From Bacteroidetes bacterium UBA2475 (GTDB lineage: Bacteria; Bacteroidota; Bacteroidia; B-17B0; Aurantibacillaceae): a DNA stretch of 64,000 nt. Position numbers and translations under genes: made by a program. The notes under the pieces were generated by a model. The model was not told the origin of the DNA. It was given only the letters and a program-made list of their open reading frames with translations, and did no database searches. The DNA lies in assembly GCA_002342065.1 (NCBI GenBank), contig DDPF01000016.1, positions 256,545-320,544 of the forward strand. The letters are read 5' to 3'. This document shows, one piece after another, positions 1 to 8,609 of the stretch. The number at the start of each line of letters is the position of its first letter. Position 1 is the stretch's first letter.

Positions 1-969
1 ATTTTATTCATCTATGTTCTTCCGGGTATTGGTATTGTAATAACAAACCGTAAATGCGAAGAGCACCCTTTCCAAATTGAAAGTATTACCACCGCCTACA
101 CACTTTGGATCTTGTTCGCATTGGCTTATACTGCCTCTCGTTATTTAAAGAAACTACTTTCCCCAATAGTAATTACACTTGTTGCAAGTCTAATGGTACT
201 CGGACTTTTATTTTGTCTTGCCATATGTATACACTTTACACCAATGGCATCAGTTATATTTTTTCCGGGATTAAATTTATTATTTCTATCACCATTCGTT
301 TGTTTTTTTTATTTGCTAAAAGAGATCATTCTTTTAAACAAATACCTGAAAGAATATTTAGAGAAACAGGACACCAATGTTGCTAATATTATAAACACCT
401 TTTACAATTCTATTTATCAAAATCATCTAGGTTTTGTAGTTGTATTAATAGCACCATTATTATTAATTATACAAGCTGCTTTGTTTTTAGTTGGTCAACA
501 ACCCGATTCTGTTATCACCCAATTTACCGAAAGCTGTGGCTATTTATTATCTAAGTACCAGGATTGTTCATGTGGCGGCGGCCATTACTTATGTTCTATT
601 GCCGCTAATGGAAATAAAAAATTAGTAAAACCTACACGCTTTGGTGTAAGGGCAAACGAACGCATTGTGGTTAACAGGCAATTATTGGTTGCCAACGCAT
701 TCGAGAATTGGTTAGAAGAGTACACACCAAAAATGCATAAAGTTATAAGAGGTTCATACGATGCCTGTAATATTCCTGTTAACGAATGGTCGAAGCATAA
801 AAGATTTGCTAATGTGCTTTACCTGTTTATGAAACCTTTAGAATGGTTGTTCTTAGCATGGTTGTATATGTTCGATAAAAAACCGGAGGACAGAATTGCC
901 AAACAATATTATCCAAAACAAGAACTGAATATTTATTTAAAAGAAAATAATTATGAAGGATCTAACTAA
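1..969 (+). CDS. Uncharacterised multi-pass membrane protein with a CGGGHYLC motif, 5' end outside window
   Basis: The frame is open from base 1, so the N-terminus lies outside the window; a TTG inside the frame at 112 is not needed as a start. About 322 residues are visible, with four or five hydrophobic segments in the first half. A soluble stretch follows with the cysteine-rich motif DCSCGGGHYLC, then a basic region and one more hydrophobic segment (PLEWLFLAWLYMF). The motif recalls the DUF6688 family, but that is recollection, not a search. It overlaps the next membrane gene by 17 bases, so the two are probably co-transcribed. Function unknown. Confidence 0.75.
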   Translation: MLFIYVLPGIGIVITNRKCEEHPFQIESITTAYTLWILFALAYTASRYLKKLLSPIVITLVASLMVLGLLFCLAICIHFTPMASVIFFPGLNLLFLSPFVCFFYLLKEIILLNKYLKEYLEKQDTNVANIINTFYNSIYQNHLGFVVVLIAPLLLIIQAALFLVGQQPDSVITQFTESCGYLLSKYQDCSCGGGHYLCSIAANGNKKLVKPTRFGVRANERIVVNRQLLVANAFENWLEEYTPKMHKVIRGSYDACNIPVNEWSKHKRFANVLYLFMKPLEWLFLAWLYMFDKKPEDRIAKQYYPKQELNIYLKENNYEGSN

Positions 970-1423
970 AATAAGAACTGCCATAACAGTATTTGTTGTA
1001 TTGCTTATTCTTAGCGGTATTACAGCTTTTCCATTAAGAACAGAAATGGATTTTTTAATTGCACACAAAAATTCGTTTCCTGATGCTTTGGCAAATTGGA
1101 TCCAGGCTGTTTATGATGCCGTTAAACAAACTCCTGATGTAATTTTATACGGTACCGACTGGTTGGCTTTTGCGCACATTATAATCGCTTTATTTTTTGT
1201 ACCTGTTTATATTGATCCTGTTAGGTATAAAGCTAATTTAATTGTTGCTATGACAGCTTGTGGCGCTGTATTTCTTTTAGCTTTTATTTGCGGACCAATT
1301 AGGGGTATTCCATTCTTTCACCAATTAATAGATTGCTCATTTGGTTTAATAGGATTTTTTCCTTTGTATTTCGTTTTCAAAAAAATAGGTCAATTAGAAA
1401 GATCAAAATATAAAATAAAGTAA
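953..1423 (+). CDS. Small four-helix membrane protein of unknown function
   Basis: A 156-residue protein with about four hydrophobic segments (near residues 9-26, 70-87, 95-112 and 124-142) and a basic C-terminal tail. The ATG lies inside the end of the preceding gene and the stop is one base before the next start, which suggests a polycistronic transcript of membrane proteins. No catalytic motif is recognisable. The hydrophilic loop carrying TDWLAFAH and the later HQLIDCSFG stretch may be conserved family features, but no family is assigned. Confidence 0.7.
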   Translation: MKDLTKIRTAITVFVVLLILSGITAFPLRTEMDFLIAHKNSFPDALANWIQAVYDAVKQTPDVILYGTDWLAFAHIIIALFFVPVYIDPVRYKANLIVAMTACGAVFLLAFICGPIRGIPFFHQLIDCSFGLIGFFPLYFVFKKIGQLERSKYKIK

Positions 1424-1424
1424 T

Positions 1425-2132
1425 ATGCATACAACAAAAAAAATAATTACCTGGGTTTGCTTATTTGCAATTGCCATGGGCTTTATGGAAAGCGCGGTTG
1501 TAATTTACTTACGTGAATTATATTACAAGGGCGGTTTTGAATTTCCTTTAAAACAGATCTCACCCTTTGTGGCCAAGGTTGAATTCTTCCGCGAGATAGC
1601 TACAATCATCATGTTAGTTGGTTGTGGTATCATGGCTGGCAAAACTAAACTACAACGTTTCGCCTATTTTGTTTTGGCATTCGCCATCTGGGATATTTTT
1701 TATTATATTTTCTTATATGTTTGTTTGGGTTGGCCGCAAGCCTTAAACACCTGGGATATTTTATTCTTAATTCCGGTGCCATGGGTTGGGCCGGTGTGGG
1801 CGCCTTGCCTGTTATCGTTATTAATGATCGTTGGTTCGGTATTTATAATTTACAAAGTAGACGATCAACCAAATTACAAAGTGGGTCGCCCGTTTTGGTG
1901 GCTTTTAATTTCAGGAGCTGTTGTGTGTATTGTTTCTTTTATGTGGGATTACCTTTGTTATATTAAAGGAGATTGTTGGTCTATTGGCTCCGATAAAAAT
2001 TTATTTTCTGAAGTTGATTCATACGTACCAACGGAATTTAATTACTCTTTATTTTTCATAGGTTTTTTCTTAATGCTTTTTCCTGTTGCTTATTCAATGT
2101 ATATATCCCTTAAAATAAAAAAAATAAAATGA
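1425..2132 (+). CDS. Conserved polytopic membrane protein, function unknown
   Basis: A 235-residue protein with about six hydrophobic segments. The start has the pattern GFMESAVVIYLRELYY followed by a Pro/Phe-rich loop, which I recognise as a conserved hypothetical membrane family but cannot name. Internal Trp/Pro motifs (IPVPWVGPVWAP) and FMWDY suggest a membrane-embedded site. Its stop overlaps the next start as ATGA, pointing to translational coupling with the DUF4153/DUF4173 protein. Confidence 0.7.
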   Translation: MHTTKKIITWVCLFAIAMGFMESAVVIYLRELYYKGGFEFPLKQISPFVAKVEFFREIATIIMLVGCGIMAGKTKLQRFAYFVLAFAIWDIFYYIFLYVCLGWPQALNTWDILFLIPVPWVGPVWAPCLLSLLMIVGSVFIIYKVDDQPNYKVGRPFWWLLISGAVVCIVSFMWDYLCYIKGDCWSIGSDKNLFSEVDSYVPTEFNYSLFFIGFFLMLFPVAYSMYISLKIKKIK

Positions 2133-4036
2133 AAAGAAACGATTGGTTACTGATTGCCTCGGCAATTATTTTTAGTATTTTGTTTTACAAACAAGCCACC
2201 GGCATAAATTATTTACTATTTACCGGCCTAGTAACATCTTTAATCGCGTATTTTAATCCCGAAAATATTAAAAGATCGGCTTGGTGGTATTATGCAGCGG
2301 TAACTAACCTGTGCGGCTTTGCAGTGTTTTATTGCAATAGTAATTTATCTGTATTTGCCTGCGTTCTGTCCTTGTTCGTATTTTCAGGTAAAAGTTTTAA
2401 TTATAAAAACTCTATTATTGTTAACCTTGGTTTTAGTATAGGTTCGGTAATATCTTCCGTTGCTTTTGTAATAATAGACTATATTAATCTAAGAAAACAA
2501 AATGTGCCTTCCGAAAAAAAGAAGAGCCGTAAAATATATTTTGGTGTTTTCATTGCTTTGGTAATTGCTATTGTGTTCTTTGCTTTATACCAACAGGCAA
2601 ATCCTTTATTTAAAGATTTTACAAAGAAAATCGACCTAAGCTGGATCAGCATTGGCTGGTGCCTTTTTGCCATCTGGGGCTTTTTAGTAGTGTATGGTTT
2701 GATCTACTATAGAGAAGTAAAAGTATTTTCTGATTGGGATATAAAATTTAATCGTACACTTGAGAATTCAGAAACAGAAAGTTCAGAACCAAAAGAAATA
2801 AGTAATAATACAGTAATAGCCCTTGCACTTTTTGGTTTATTAAATGTGATGTTGGTTTTAGTTAATGCCTTAGATCTTACAAATTTATTAGGCACTCATG
2901 AATTACCAAAAGGTATTTACCTTTCAGACTTTGTGCACAATGCAGTATGGAGTTTGGTATTCTCCATCATCATTGCTGTTGGTTTAATTATGTGGTTCTT
3001 TAAAGGTGATCTTAATTTTAATAAACAATCAAAAGCATTAAAATACCTGGTATATTTCTGGATATTGCAAAGTGCGGTAATGGTGATCTCTGCTATGGTT
3101 AGAAACTCATGGTATGTAGCAGAATATCAATTGACCTATTTGCGTATTGGTGTGTATGTTTTTTTGGGGTTAAGTTTAGTGGGTTTGTTGTTTACGTTTT
3201 TAAAGATCAGTCAAACAAAAAGTGCCTGGTATTTGGTTAGACAAAATTTTGAAGCCTGGTTTTTAATTTTAGGTCTTTGCTCTATAGTTAACTGGGATAA
3301 ACTGATCTCTGATTACAATATCTCCAACGCTAAAAGTTTTAAAGCATTAGACAAAGGTTATTTGGTTAATTTATCGAACGCTAATTTGCCGGATTTGACG
3401 CAATTATTCTTTAAAGAAAAAAGAGATAGTCTCTTCAATGAAACCGTTGATTTTCAAAAACAATATGAGTTCAAAAATCTTTCTACGCGTATCTATAATT
3501 TTATTTTAGAGGCAAAAACTGAAACCTGGCAGAGTTTTAATTTACGCGATAAGGTTATTATGGAAAGAATGGATCAACAATTCAAAGATGGAATAATTAC
3601 AAATTTGGCTTTAGACTATAACTGGAACGTGGAATTAAAGAACATTACGAGGCTTAAGAGTTTGAAAGTTTTAACCTTAGGAAACCCAACCACAGATTTT
3701 GAACAAATTGCTTTCTTGACGAACCTTGAAGATTTAACGGTGAACAATTTTAATGGTGGGCGTTTAAAGAACATCATTTTTAACAAGAATTTAAAAAAGT
3801 TTACGGTGTTAAGTTATTTTGACGGCGAAAGGGACTTTAGGTGTTTTAAATTACTTGATAAATTAGAATTCATCGCGCTTCCATCTATAAGCAATGAAGA
3901 TCTTTTAAAACTGAACGATCATCCATCATTAAAAGTATTGCAATTGACGTCTGTTTATGACGAGCAAAAACAATTCATTAAAGAACACCGTTTATCATTT
4001 AAAGTTGTAGAAGGAGGAACTTATGCGAGCAGGTAA
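2129..4036 (+). CDS. DUF4153/DUF4173 membrane protein with a C-terminal leucine-rich tail
   Basis: A 635-residue protein. Roughly residues 1-400 are polytopic; the block around SAVMVISAMVRNSWYVAEYQ, followed by a TYLRIGVYVFLG stretch, resembles the DUF4153/DUF4173 family of bacterial membrane proteins. After a predicted exit from the membrane, residues of about 490-620 form short Leu/Asn-rich repeats (LKSLKVLTLG, LTNLEDLTV, NKNLKKFTVL, HPSLKVLQL) like leucine-rich repeats. It is coupled at its start (ATGA) and overlaps the DUF1361 gene by 14 bases. A membrane domain joined to a leucine-rich tail suggests a binding or scaffold role; this is inference. Confidence 0.75.
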   Translation: MKRNDWLLIASAIIFSILFYKQATGINYLLFTGLVTSLIAYFNPENIKRSAWWYYAAVTNLCGFAVFYCNSNLSVFACVLSLFVFSGKSFNYKNSIIVNLGFSIGSVISSVAFVIIDYINLRKQNVPSEKKKSRKIYFGVFIALVIAIVFFALYQQANPLFKDFTKKIDLSWISIGWCLFAIWGFLVVYGLIYYREVKVFSDWDIKFNRTLENSETESSEPKEISNNTVIALALFGLLNVMLVLVNALDLTNLLGTHELPKGIYLSDFVHNAVWSLVFSIIIAVGLIMWFFKGDLNFNKQSKALKYLVYFWILQSAVMVISAMVRNSWYVAEYQLTYLRIGVYVFLGLSLVGLLFTFLKISQTKSAWYLVRQNFEAWFLILGLCSIVNWDKLISDYNISNAKSFKALDKGYLVNLSNANLPDLTQLFFKEKRDSLFNETVDFQKQYEFKNLSTRIYNFILEAKTETWQSFNLRDKVIMERMDQQFKDGIITNLALDYNWNVELKNITRLKSLKVLTLGNPTTDFEQIAFLTNLEDLTVNNFNGGRLKNIIFNKNLKKFTVLSYFDGERDFRCFKLLDKLEFIALPSISNEDLLKLNDHPSLKVLQLTSVYDEQKQFIKEHRLSFKVVEGGTYASR

Positions 4037-4667
4037 TCTTTTAAAATTATTTTGTTTCTGTTTGCTCTTGCTTTTTGCAAGAATTATAAGGACAGAACAG
4101 TTTTCGTACATTTTTTTGATATGGAATTTATTCCTCGCATTTATACCATATTTGCTGATAAAAAATTTTAAAACAGAACAACATAAATTGTTACAGGTCA
4201 TTATAATAGGCACAACAATTTTATTTTTGCCGAACGCACCTTACATTTTAACCGACCTTTTTCATTTGCGTGAAAGAATAGCGGCGCCGATGTGGTTGGA
4301 TCTGATCCTGATCTTAAGTTTCGCTTTTTTAGGAATGGTATTCTTTATTCTAAGTGTTAATCGTTTACTGGCTATTTCAAATGCACTTTTCAATTCAAGA
4401 TGGGTGACCAGCGGTTTAAAATTCTTTATCATGCTCTCAAGTTCTTATGGTATTTATTTAGGCAGGTATTTGCGTTTAAATAGCTGGGATATTGTTTCTG
4501 ATCCTTTTCACCTTGCAAAACAAATGCTGAGCTCTGTTTTTAATGAGAATTGTTACAAAGAAACATTTGCAGTGACCATTACGTTCACAATTTTTTTATA
4601 TTTAGTATTTGAAATTATGGCCTCTTTAAAGCAGGCAATAAATACACAGCAAAATGAGCTATCTTAA
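4023..4667 (+). CDS. DUF1361 membrane protein
   Basis: A 214-residue polytopic protein with the DUF1361 pattern: an N-terminal WNLFLAFIPYL helix, the conserved LPNAPYILTDLFHL loop, and a SSSYGIYLGRYLRLNSWD segment near residue 140. The family is widespread in Gram-negative bacteria and Firmicutes and has no settled function. The ATG lies inside the end of the upstream gene, and the end overlaps the diacylglycerol kinase start by 14 bases, so this is part of the same operon. Confidence 0.82.
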   Translation: MRAGNLLKLFCFCLLLLFARIIRTEQFSYIFLIWNLFLAFIPYLLIKNFKTEQHKLLQVIIIGTTILFLPNAPYILTDLFHLRERIAAPMWLDLILILSFAFLGMVFFILSVNRLLAISNALFNSRWVTSGLKFFIMLSSSYGIYLGRYLRLNSWDIVSDPFHLAKQMLSSVFNENCYKETFAVTITFTIFLYLVFEIMASLKQAINTQQNELS

Positions 4668-5025
4668 AAAACGAATACAAGCTTTTGGTTTTGCTTTTTC
4701 AGGTCTTTTTCAGGCTTTTAAAAGTGAGAAACATTTGCAATTGCATGGTATTATTGCTGCGCTTGTTATTGGTGCCGGTATCTTTTTTGATATTTCAATT
4801 CGCAAGTGGCTGGCAGTTGCGGGTTGCATTGCACTTGTTATTTCGTTGGAGTTAATTAATTCTGCCATCGAAAAATTGTGCGACCTTTATTCAACTGAGC
4901 AAAACCTAAAGATCAAATACATTAAGGACGTTTCGGCTGCAGCGGTATTGATAGCTTCTATTTTCGCTGCTATAGTTGGCGTGATCATCTTTTGGTGGGA
5001 TGTCGTTAATTTATTTCGTGGTTAG
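4654..5025 (+). CDS. dgkA: Diacylglycerol kinase / undecaprenol kinase family (DgkA)
   Basis: A 123-residue integral membrane protein of normal family length with three helices. The DgkA signature is visible: RIQAFGFAFSGLFQAFKSE at the N-terminus, then SLELINSAIEKLCDL, which supplies the acidic E-x-x-N-x-A-I-E motif, then IKDVSAAAVLI. The family phosphorylates diacylglycerol or undecaprenol in the inner membrane, recycling lipid intermediates of envelope synthesis; which substrate applies here is not decided by sequence. It is translationally overlapped with the DUF1361 gene. Confidence 0.9.
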   Translation: MSYLKKRIQAFGFAFSGLFQAFKSEKHLQLHGIIAALVIGAGIFFDISIRKWLAVAGCIALVISLELINSAIEKLCDLYSTEQNLKIKYIKDVSAAAVLIASIFAAIVGVIIFWWDVVNLFRG

Positions 5026-5036
5026 AAATAAAAAAC

Positions 5037-5408
5037 ATGCTACGACAAATTATTATTTTTATTTCATTTTCTTTTCTTTTAACATCATGTTCTCTAAATC
5101 CTCCTGATTGGCTTCATGGAAAATGGGTAGTGAAAAAAGATAGTTTAAAATCCGACAAAGTTGTTGAGATATGGAACATTAGTAGTAATAGTGTTTTTAA
5201 TAGAAACCATGAAATTGAATCCACATCGATGATCACATTAACAGAAATAATAGAACCGAAACGTTATATTATTCGGTCCGACCATGTTTTAGAGGATATT
5301 CCTTACTTTCAGATTTTTAAATTCAATTCTAAGAATGAAATATTATATTATGACTCAAGCTTCAGAATTCCCAGAAGTGAATATGTGTTAATAAAAAACA
5401 ATCATTAA
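5037..5408 (+). CDS. Small lipoprotein of unknown function
   Basis: A 123-residue protein with a lipoprotein signal peptide: hydrophobic IIIFISFSFLL followed by a lipobox LTSC, with the acylated cysteine at about residue 18. The mature part begins with PPDWLHGKWVVKKD, the kind of Trp-containing opening seen in lipocalin-like or META-like small lipoproteins, but no family is assigned. It follows dgkA by 11 bases and ends the plus-strand membrane operon. Confidence 0.7.
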   Translation: MLRQIIIFISFSFLLTSCSLNPPDWLHGKWVVKKDSLKSDKVVEIWNISSNSVFNRNHEIESTSMITLTEIIEPKRYIIRSDHVLEDIPYFQIFKFNSKNEILYYDSSFRIPRSEYVLIKNNH

Positions 5409-5475
5409 CACGGCCTGTTCAATAACTTTTACATTTTAAGAGAGGATTTGCCTGCAACCACTTTAATTTAGTAGT

Positions 5476-6768
5476 ATCAATACTATCCTTGTATATTCGG
5501 TAAAGAACAGTAATCGGTTGCATTACATCCTAAAAACACTTTTAAGCGATGCTTTTGGTTTGGACGTAACACAAACGTTTAATCTTGAAGAATTTGAAAG
5601 TTCACCTTTGCCAAAAATTAATTACTCGGATGTTAAAATAGAAAATTGTATCTCCATTTTACCTCATACCATTTTATTCAATGTTGGTATAAAAGATTAT
5701 CCCATCGAGGTAAGTAATCATCCGCAATTTTTTAAAGTTTTTTTTAAGAATACGAACACTGTCATTCCTTTCGATCTTTTTGGGGCGGCCTTTTGGCTGC
5801 TTTCACGTTACGAAGAATATTTGCCTTACAAAACAGATAACTACGATCGTTTTAATTACCGTTCAGGCCTGGCATATCAATACGATTTTATAAATACACC
5901 TTTAGTAAACTTATGGCTGGAACAATTGCAGCTAAGTTTAAAAGAAAATTACCCCGTTATAAAATTTAAAGAGCATCAGTATAAATTTATTTCTACTGTA
6001 GATATTGATAATGCATTTAAATACAAACATAAAGGTGTTGTGCGCGCTCTGGCAGGTTATGTAAAAGATATTTTTTCTAAAGATGCAACAAGTTTCATGT
6101 CAAGAGTTAACGTTATCTCCGGTAAGAAAAAGGATCCTTTTGATTGTTATGATTTTTTAATTGAAGCACATAAACAAAAAAACATAAAAGCTATTTATTT
6201 TTTCCTGTTAGGCGATTATGGTCCAAATGATAAGAACCAGGCCGCCACAAATTTACCATTTCAGTCGTTGATAAAAAGCATGGCAGATTATTCGGCAGTT
6301 GGCATTCATCCTTCTTTTGGATCTACGAATAAGATCCAGCAATTAAAAGTAGAGATCAGTAGGTTGTCAAACATTATTCATTCGCCAGTAGTAATTAGCA
6401 GACAGCATTATTCTATTCTTAAATTTCCAAAGACCTATCAAAATTTGTTGCAGGCCGGTATTGAGCAAGACTATTCTATGGGTTACACTAATGTAAATGG
6501 TTTCAGGGCTTCGTATTGTTTTCCTTTTAAATGGTATAATATTGAAAGCGAGATGTTGACACCTTTAACTATAAATGCGTTTTGCATTGCCGAAAACACG
6601 ATGGAGTATTATGCAAAAAAAGAAAATAAGACCTTATCGGAGCAAGCAATTCCAATAATAAATGAAGTAAAAAAATATAAAGGTCAATTGATCTCCATTT
6701 TTCATAACGATACCTTTAATGAAGAGATAAAAAAATTCTATTTAGAGTTTTTGGAAATGGCAAAATAA
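5476..6768 (+). CDS. Polysaccharide deacetylase-like protein (DUF7033 type), non-ATG start
   Basis: The protein resembles the Bacteroidota family with a DUF7033-like N-terminus followed by a polysaccharide-deacetylase-like NodB fold (STVDIDNAFKYKHKG with the catalytic-type Asp pair, later GIHPSFGS and a C-terminal ISIFHND). No ATG precedes the conserved region. A TTG at 5518 would cut off the typical opening, whereas the in-frame codons from ATC at 5476 read (I/M)NTILVYSVKNSNRLHYIL, which matches the usual family N-terminus as I recall it. The start is therefore either ATC 5476, TTG 5518, or a lost ATG. Probable role is in cell-surface glycan metabolism. Confidence 0.75.
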   Translation: MNTILVYSVKNSNRLHYILKTLLSDAFGLDVTQTFNLEEFESSPLPKINYSDVKIENCISILPHTILFNVGIKDYPIEVSNHPQFFKVFFKNTNTVIPFDLFGAAFWLLSRYEEYLPYKTDNYDRFNYRSGLAYQYDFINTPLVNLWLEQLQLSLKENYPVIKFKEHQYKFISTVDIDNAFKYKHKGVVRALAGYVKDIFSKDATSFMSRVNVISGKKKDPFDCYDFLIEAHKQKNIKAIYFFLLGDYGPNDKNQAATNLPFQSLIKSMADYSAVGIHPSFGSTNKIQQLKVEISRLSNIIHSPVVISRQHYSILKFPKTYQNLLQAGIEQDYSMGYTNVNGFRASYCFPFKWYNIESEMLTPLTINAFCIAENTMEYYAKKENKTLSEQAIPIINEVKKYKGQLISIFHNDTFNEEIKKFYLEFLEMAK

Positions 6769-6797
6769 CTTACTTTCTATACTTCTGTTTCTTAATA

Positions 6798-6957
6798 GCC
6801 ACGAATTACACAAATTGCACAAATAAAAAATAACTTTAAAAGAGCATTAATTTGTGAAATTATCGCTTAAAGTGATAATTCACTTTAAGCAATTGTAATT
6901 GCACTAATTTGTTAAGTAAATGAAAAGTTTTAAAAATTAGTGAAATTAGTGGCAAGT
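6798..6957. repeat. Degenerate palindromic intergenic repeat between convergent genes
   Basis: The 206-base spacer between the convergent deacetylase-like and marC genes is full of inverted repeats. A perfect 9-bp stem CTTAAAGTG / CACTTTAAG (6866-6874 and 6881-6889, 6-base loop) sits in the middle. The outer edges carry GCCACGAATTACACAAATT at the left and ATTAGTGAAATTAGTGGC at the right, which are imperfect inverted copies. This looks like a dispersed intergenic hairpin element of the kind common in Bacteroidota; it may also stop transcription from both sides. Confidence 0.6.
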
Positions 6958-6974
6958 TAAATTGTAATAACCTT

Positions 6975-7637
6975 TTACATCTGCTGCAATTCCAAATAAA
7001 TATTCTTAACCACCTGTGCCAGACTTGATAAGATCATTTGCACACCAATACCAATTACTAAAAAGCCCATGATCTTTGACAGCGAGGTAAGGCCTGCTTG
7101 TCCGGCATATTTCATTAACCTTGGTGCATATTTGAAAATAAAGTAAATAGAGAAAGAAACAATTATAATTGCTGCAATGGCAACAATGTCCTGCCCAACG
7201 CCTTTGTACCAATCATCCGGCCTGCTTGCGTATAAAGTAATTAAAAAGGACATGGAACCTGGTCCGGCCAGCAATGGCATAGCTAGGGGAGAGAAGGAGA
7301 TGTCGTCACGCTTGTCGCCTGCTTCCTTCATGCTACCTTTTATTTCATTCTTGTGTTTTACATTTAAAAGTTGCCAGCCCGAACGAAAGATAACCAAACC
7401 ACCGGCAACGCGCAGGGCAGGAATGGTGATACCGAAAAAATTTAAGAGATAAACACCAATAAAATACGAAACAACACAAATTATAAGAATGTAAAAGCAG
7501 GTCTTTTTAAGCGTTTTCAATTTGTTTTCATCGCTCATATCCTGTGTAAGACTAATGTAAACGGGTAATCCGCCCAACGGATTAATAAGTGAAAATAAAC
7601 CAACAAGTATGGTTAAAAAGACTGATGTTTCAAACAT
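6975..7637 (-). CDS. MarC family integral membrane protein
   Basis: A 220-residue protein with six hydrophobic segments and the MarC signature: INPLGGLPVYISLTQ in the first half, the FGITIPALRVAGGLVIF helix, and PLAMPLLAGPGSM in the second half, the paired NPxG and AGPG motifs of this family. MarC proteins were once linked to multiple antibiotic resistance but their substrate is unknown. The length is normal. It stands alone, converging on the deacetylase-like gene and diverging from cdsA. Confidence 0.92.
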   Translation of the reverse strand: MFETSVFLTILVGLFSLINPLGGLPVYISLTQDMSDENKLKTLKKTCFYILIICVVSYFIGVYLLNFFGITIPALRVAGGLVIFRSGWQLLNVKHKNEIKGSMKEAGDKRDDISFSPLAMPLLAGPGSMSFLITLYASRPDDWYKGVGQDIVAIAAIIIVSFSIYFIFKYAPRLMKYAGQAGLTSLSKIMGFLVIGIGVQMILSSLAQVVKNIYLELQQM

Positions 7638-7722
7638 GGGCGCAAAATTATGATTATTTTAGGGAGTAGTTAAGATAATTGACCTCATATAATCGTTAAT
7701 AAAATACAAACAAATAAAACCT

Positions 7723-7730
7723 TATTTTTG
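7723..7730 (+). promoter_or_regulatory. Bacteroidota -7 box for cdsA
   Basis: TATTTTTG matches TAnnTTTG and ends 15 bases before the ATG at 7746. It also explains why a TTG inside the box at 7728 should not be taken as the start of cdsA. No convincing -33 TTTG is visible. Confidence 0.6.
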
Positions 7731-7745
7731 TTCTACAACAAAACT

Positions 7746-8609
7746 ATGGCATTAAACCTAAAAACATTAGCTACACGAAGCGCGAGCGCTGTCGTCTTTG
7801 TTATATTGTTGGTTGGCAGTGTTTACTGGAGTTATATTTCTTTCTCGCTTTTCTTTTTTGTTGTTTCAATGGTTGGTTTACACGAGTTTTATAAGATCGC
7901 TGAGAAGATGGGGGCAAAGCCAATTAAGGTTGTTGGTTTTATTTTAGGAATATTTATCTATTTAACTTTTACAGCTATTGATAAAATCATTCCGGACCCA
8001 GCAACAGTTATTATTCTTAAAAATGCGTGGGGACTTGTTTTAAGTACAGTAATTCTTGCACCATTTATAATTTTTGCGATCGCGCTTTTTAAGAGAACTG
8101 AAAATGCTATACAAAGCGCTATGTATACTATTGGCGGAATTATTTATGCGGTATTGCCCTTTGCTTTATTAAATCAAACTGTTTTTTATGATCCTGGTAT
8201 TGGAGTAGATACTTTTGAACCAAAATTAATTCTTGGAATTATCTTCCTTATCTGGAGCAACGACACATTTGCTTATTTGGGTGGGAGTTTATTTGGAAAG
8301 AACAAAATGATAGAACGCGTTTCGCCTGGTAAAACATGGGAAGGAACTATTATTGGTGTATTGATAACCTTTGGTTTAAGTTTTTTATTTAATATGCTTT
8401 TTAATTTAGGAGACTACACCTGGCAAATACTTGGTATAATGGTACCTGTATTAGCAACAATAGGCGATCTTGTTGAAAGTAAATTAAAACGTGAAGCAGG
8501 CGTAAAGGATAGTGGCAATATAATGCCGGGGCATGGTGGCGCACTTGATAGGTTCGACAGTTTAATATTTGTCTCGCCTTTTGTTTATGTGATCTTTAAA
8601 TTGATTTAA
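7746..8609 (+). CDS. cdsA: Phosphatidate cytidylyltransferase
   Basis: CdsA makes CDP-diacylglycerol from phosphatidate and CTP in the inner membrane, the branch point of phospholipid synthesis. The 287-residue polytopic protein has the SPGKTWEG motif and the full C-terminal signature SKLKRxxxxKDxGxxxPGHGGxxDRxDS with its metal-binding aspartates. I chose the ATG at 7746 (MALNLKTLATRS) because the upstream TTG lies within a promoter box. The stop overlaps the end of the convergent small gene by four bases. Confidence 0.95.
   Translation: MALNLKTLATRSASAVVFVILLVGSVYWSYISFSLFFFVVSMVGLHEFYKIAEKMGAKPIKVVGFILGIFIYLTFTAIDKIIPDPATVIILKNAWGLVLSTVILAPFIIFAIALFKRTENAIQSAMYTIGGIIYAVLPFALLNQTVFYDPGIGVDTFEPKLILGIIFLIWSNDTFAYLGGSLFGKNKMIERVSPGKTWEGTIIGVLITFGLSFLFNMLFNLGDYTWQILGIMVPVLATIGDLVESKLKREAGVKDSGNIMPGHGGALDRFDSLIFVSPFVYVIFKLI

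Noticed and set aside
1721..1966. 81-residue plus-strand ORF inside the gene at 1425-2132
   Set aside because: It lies wholly in another frame of a well-supported membrane gene with no start context; a shadow frame.
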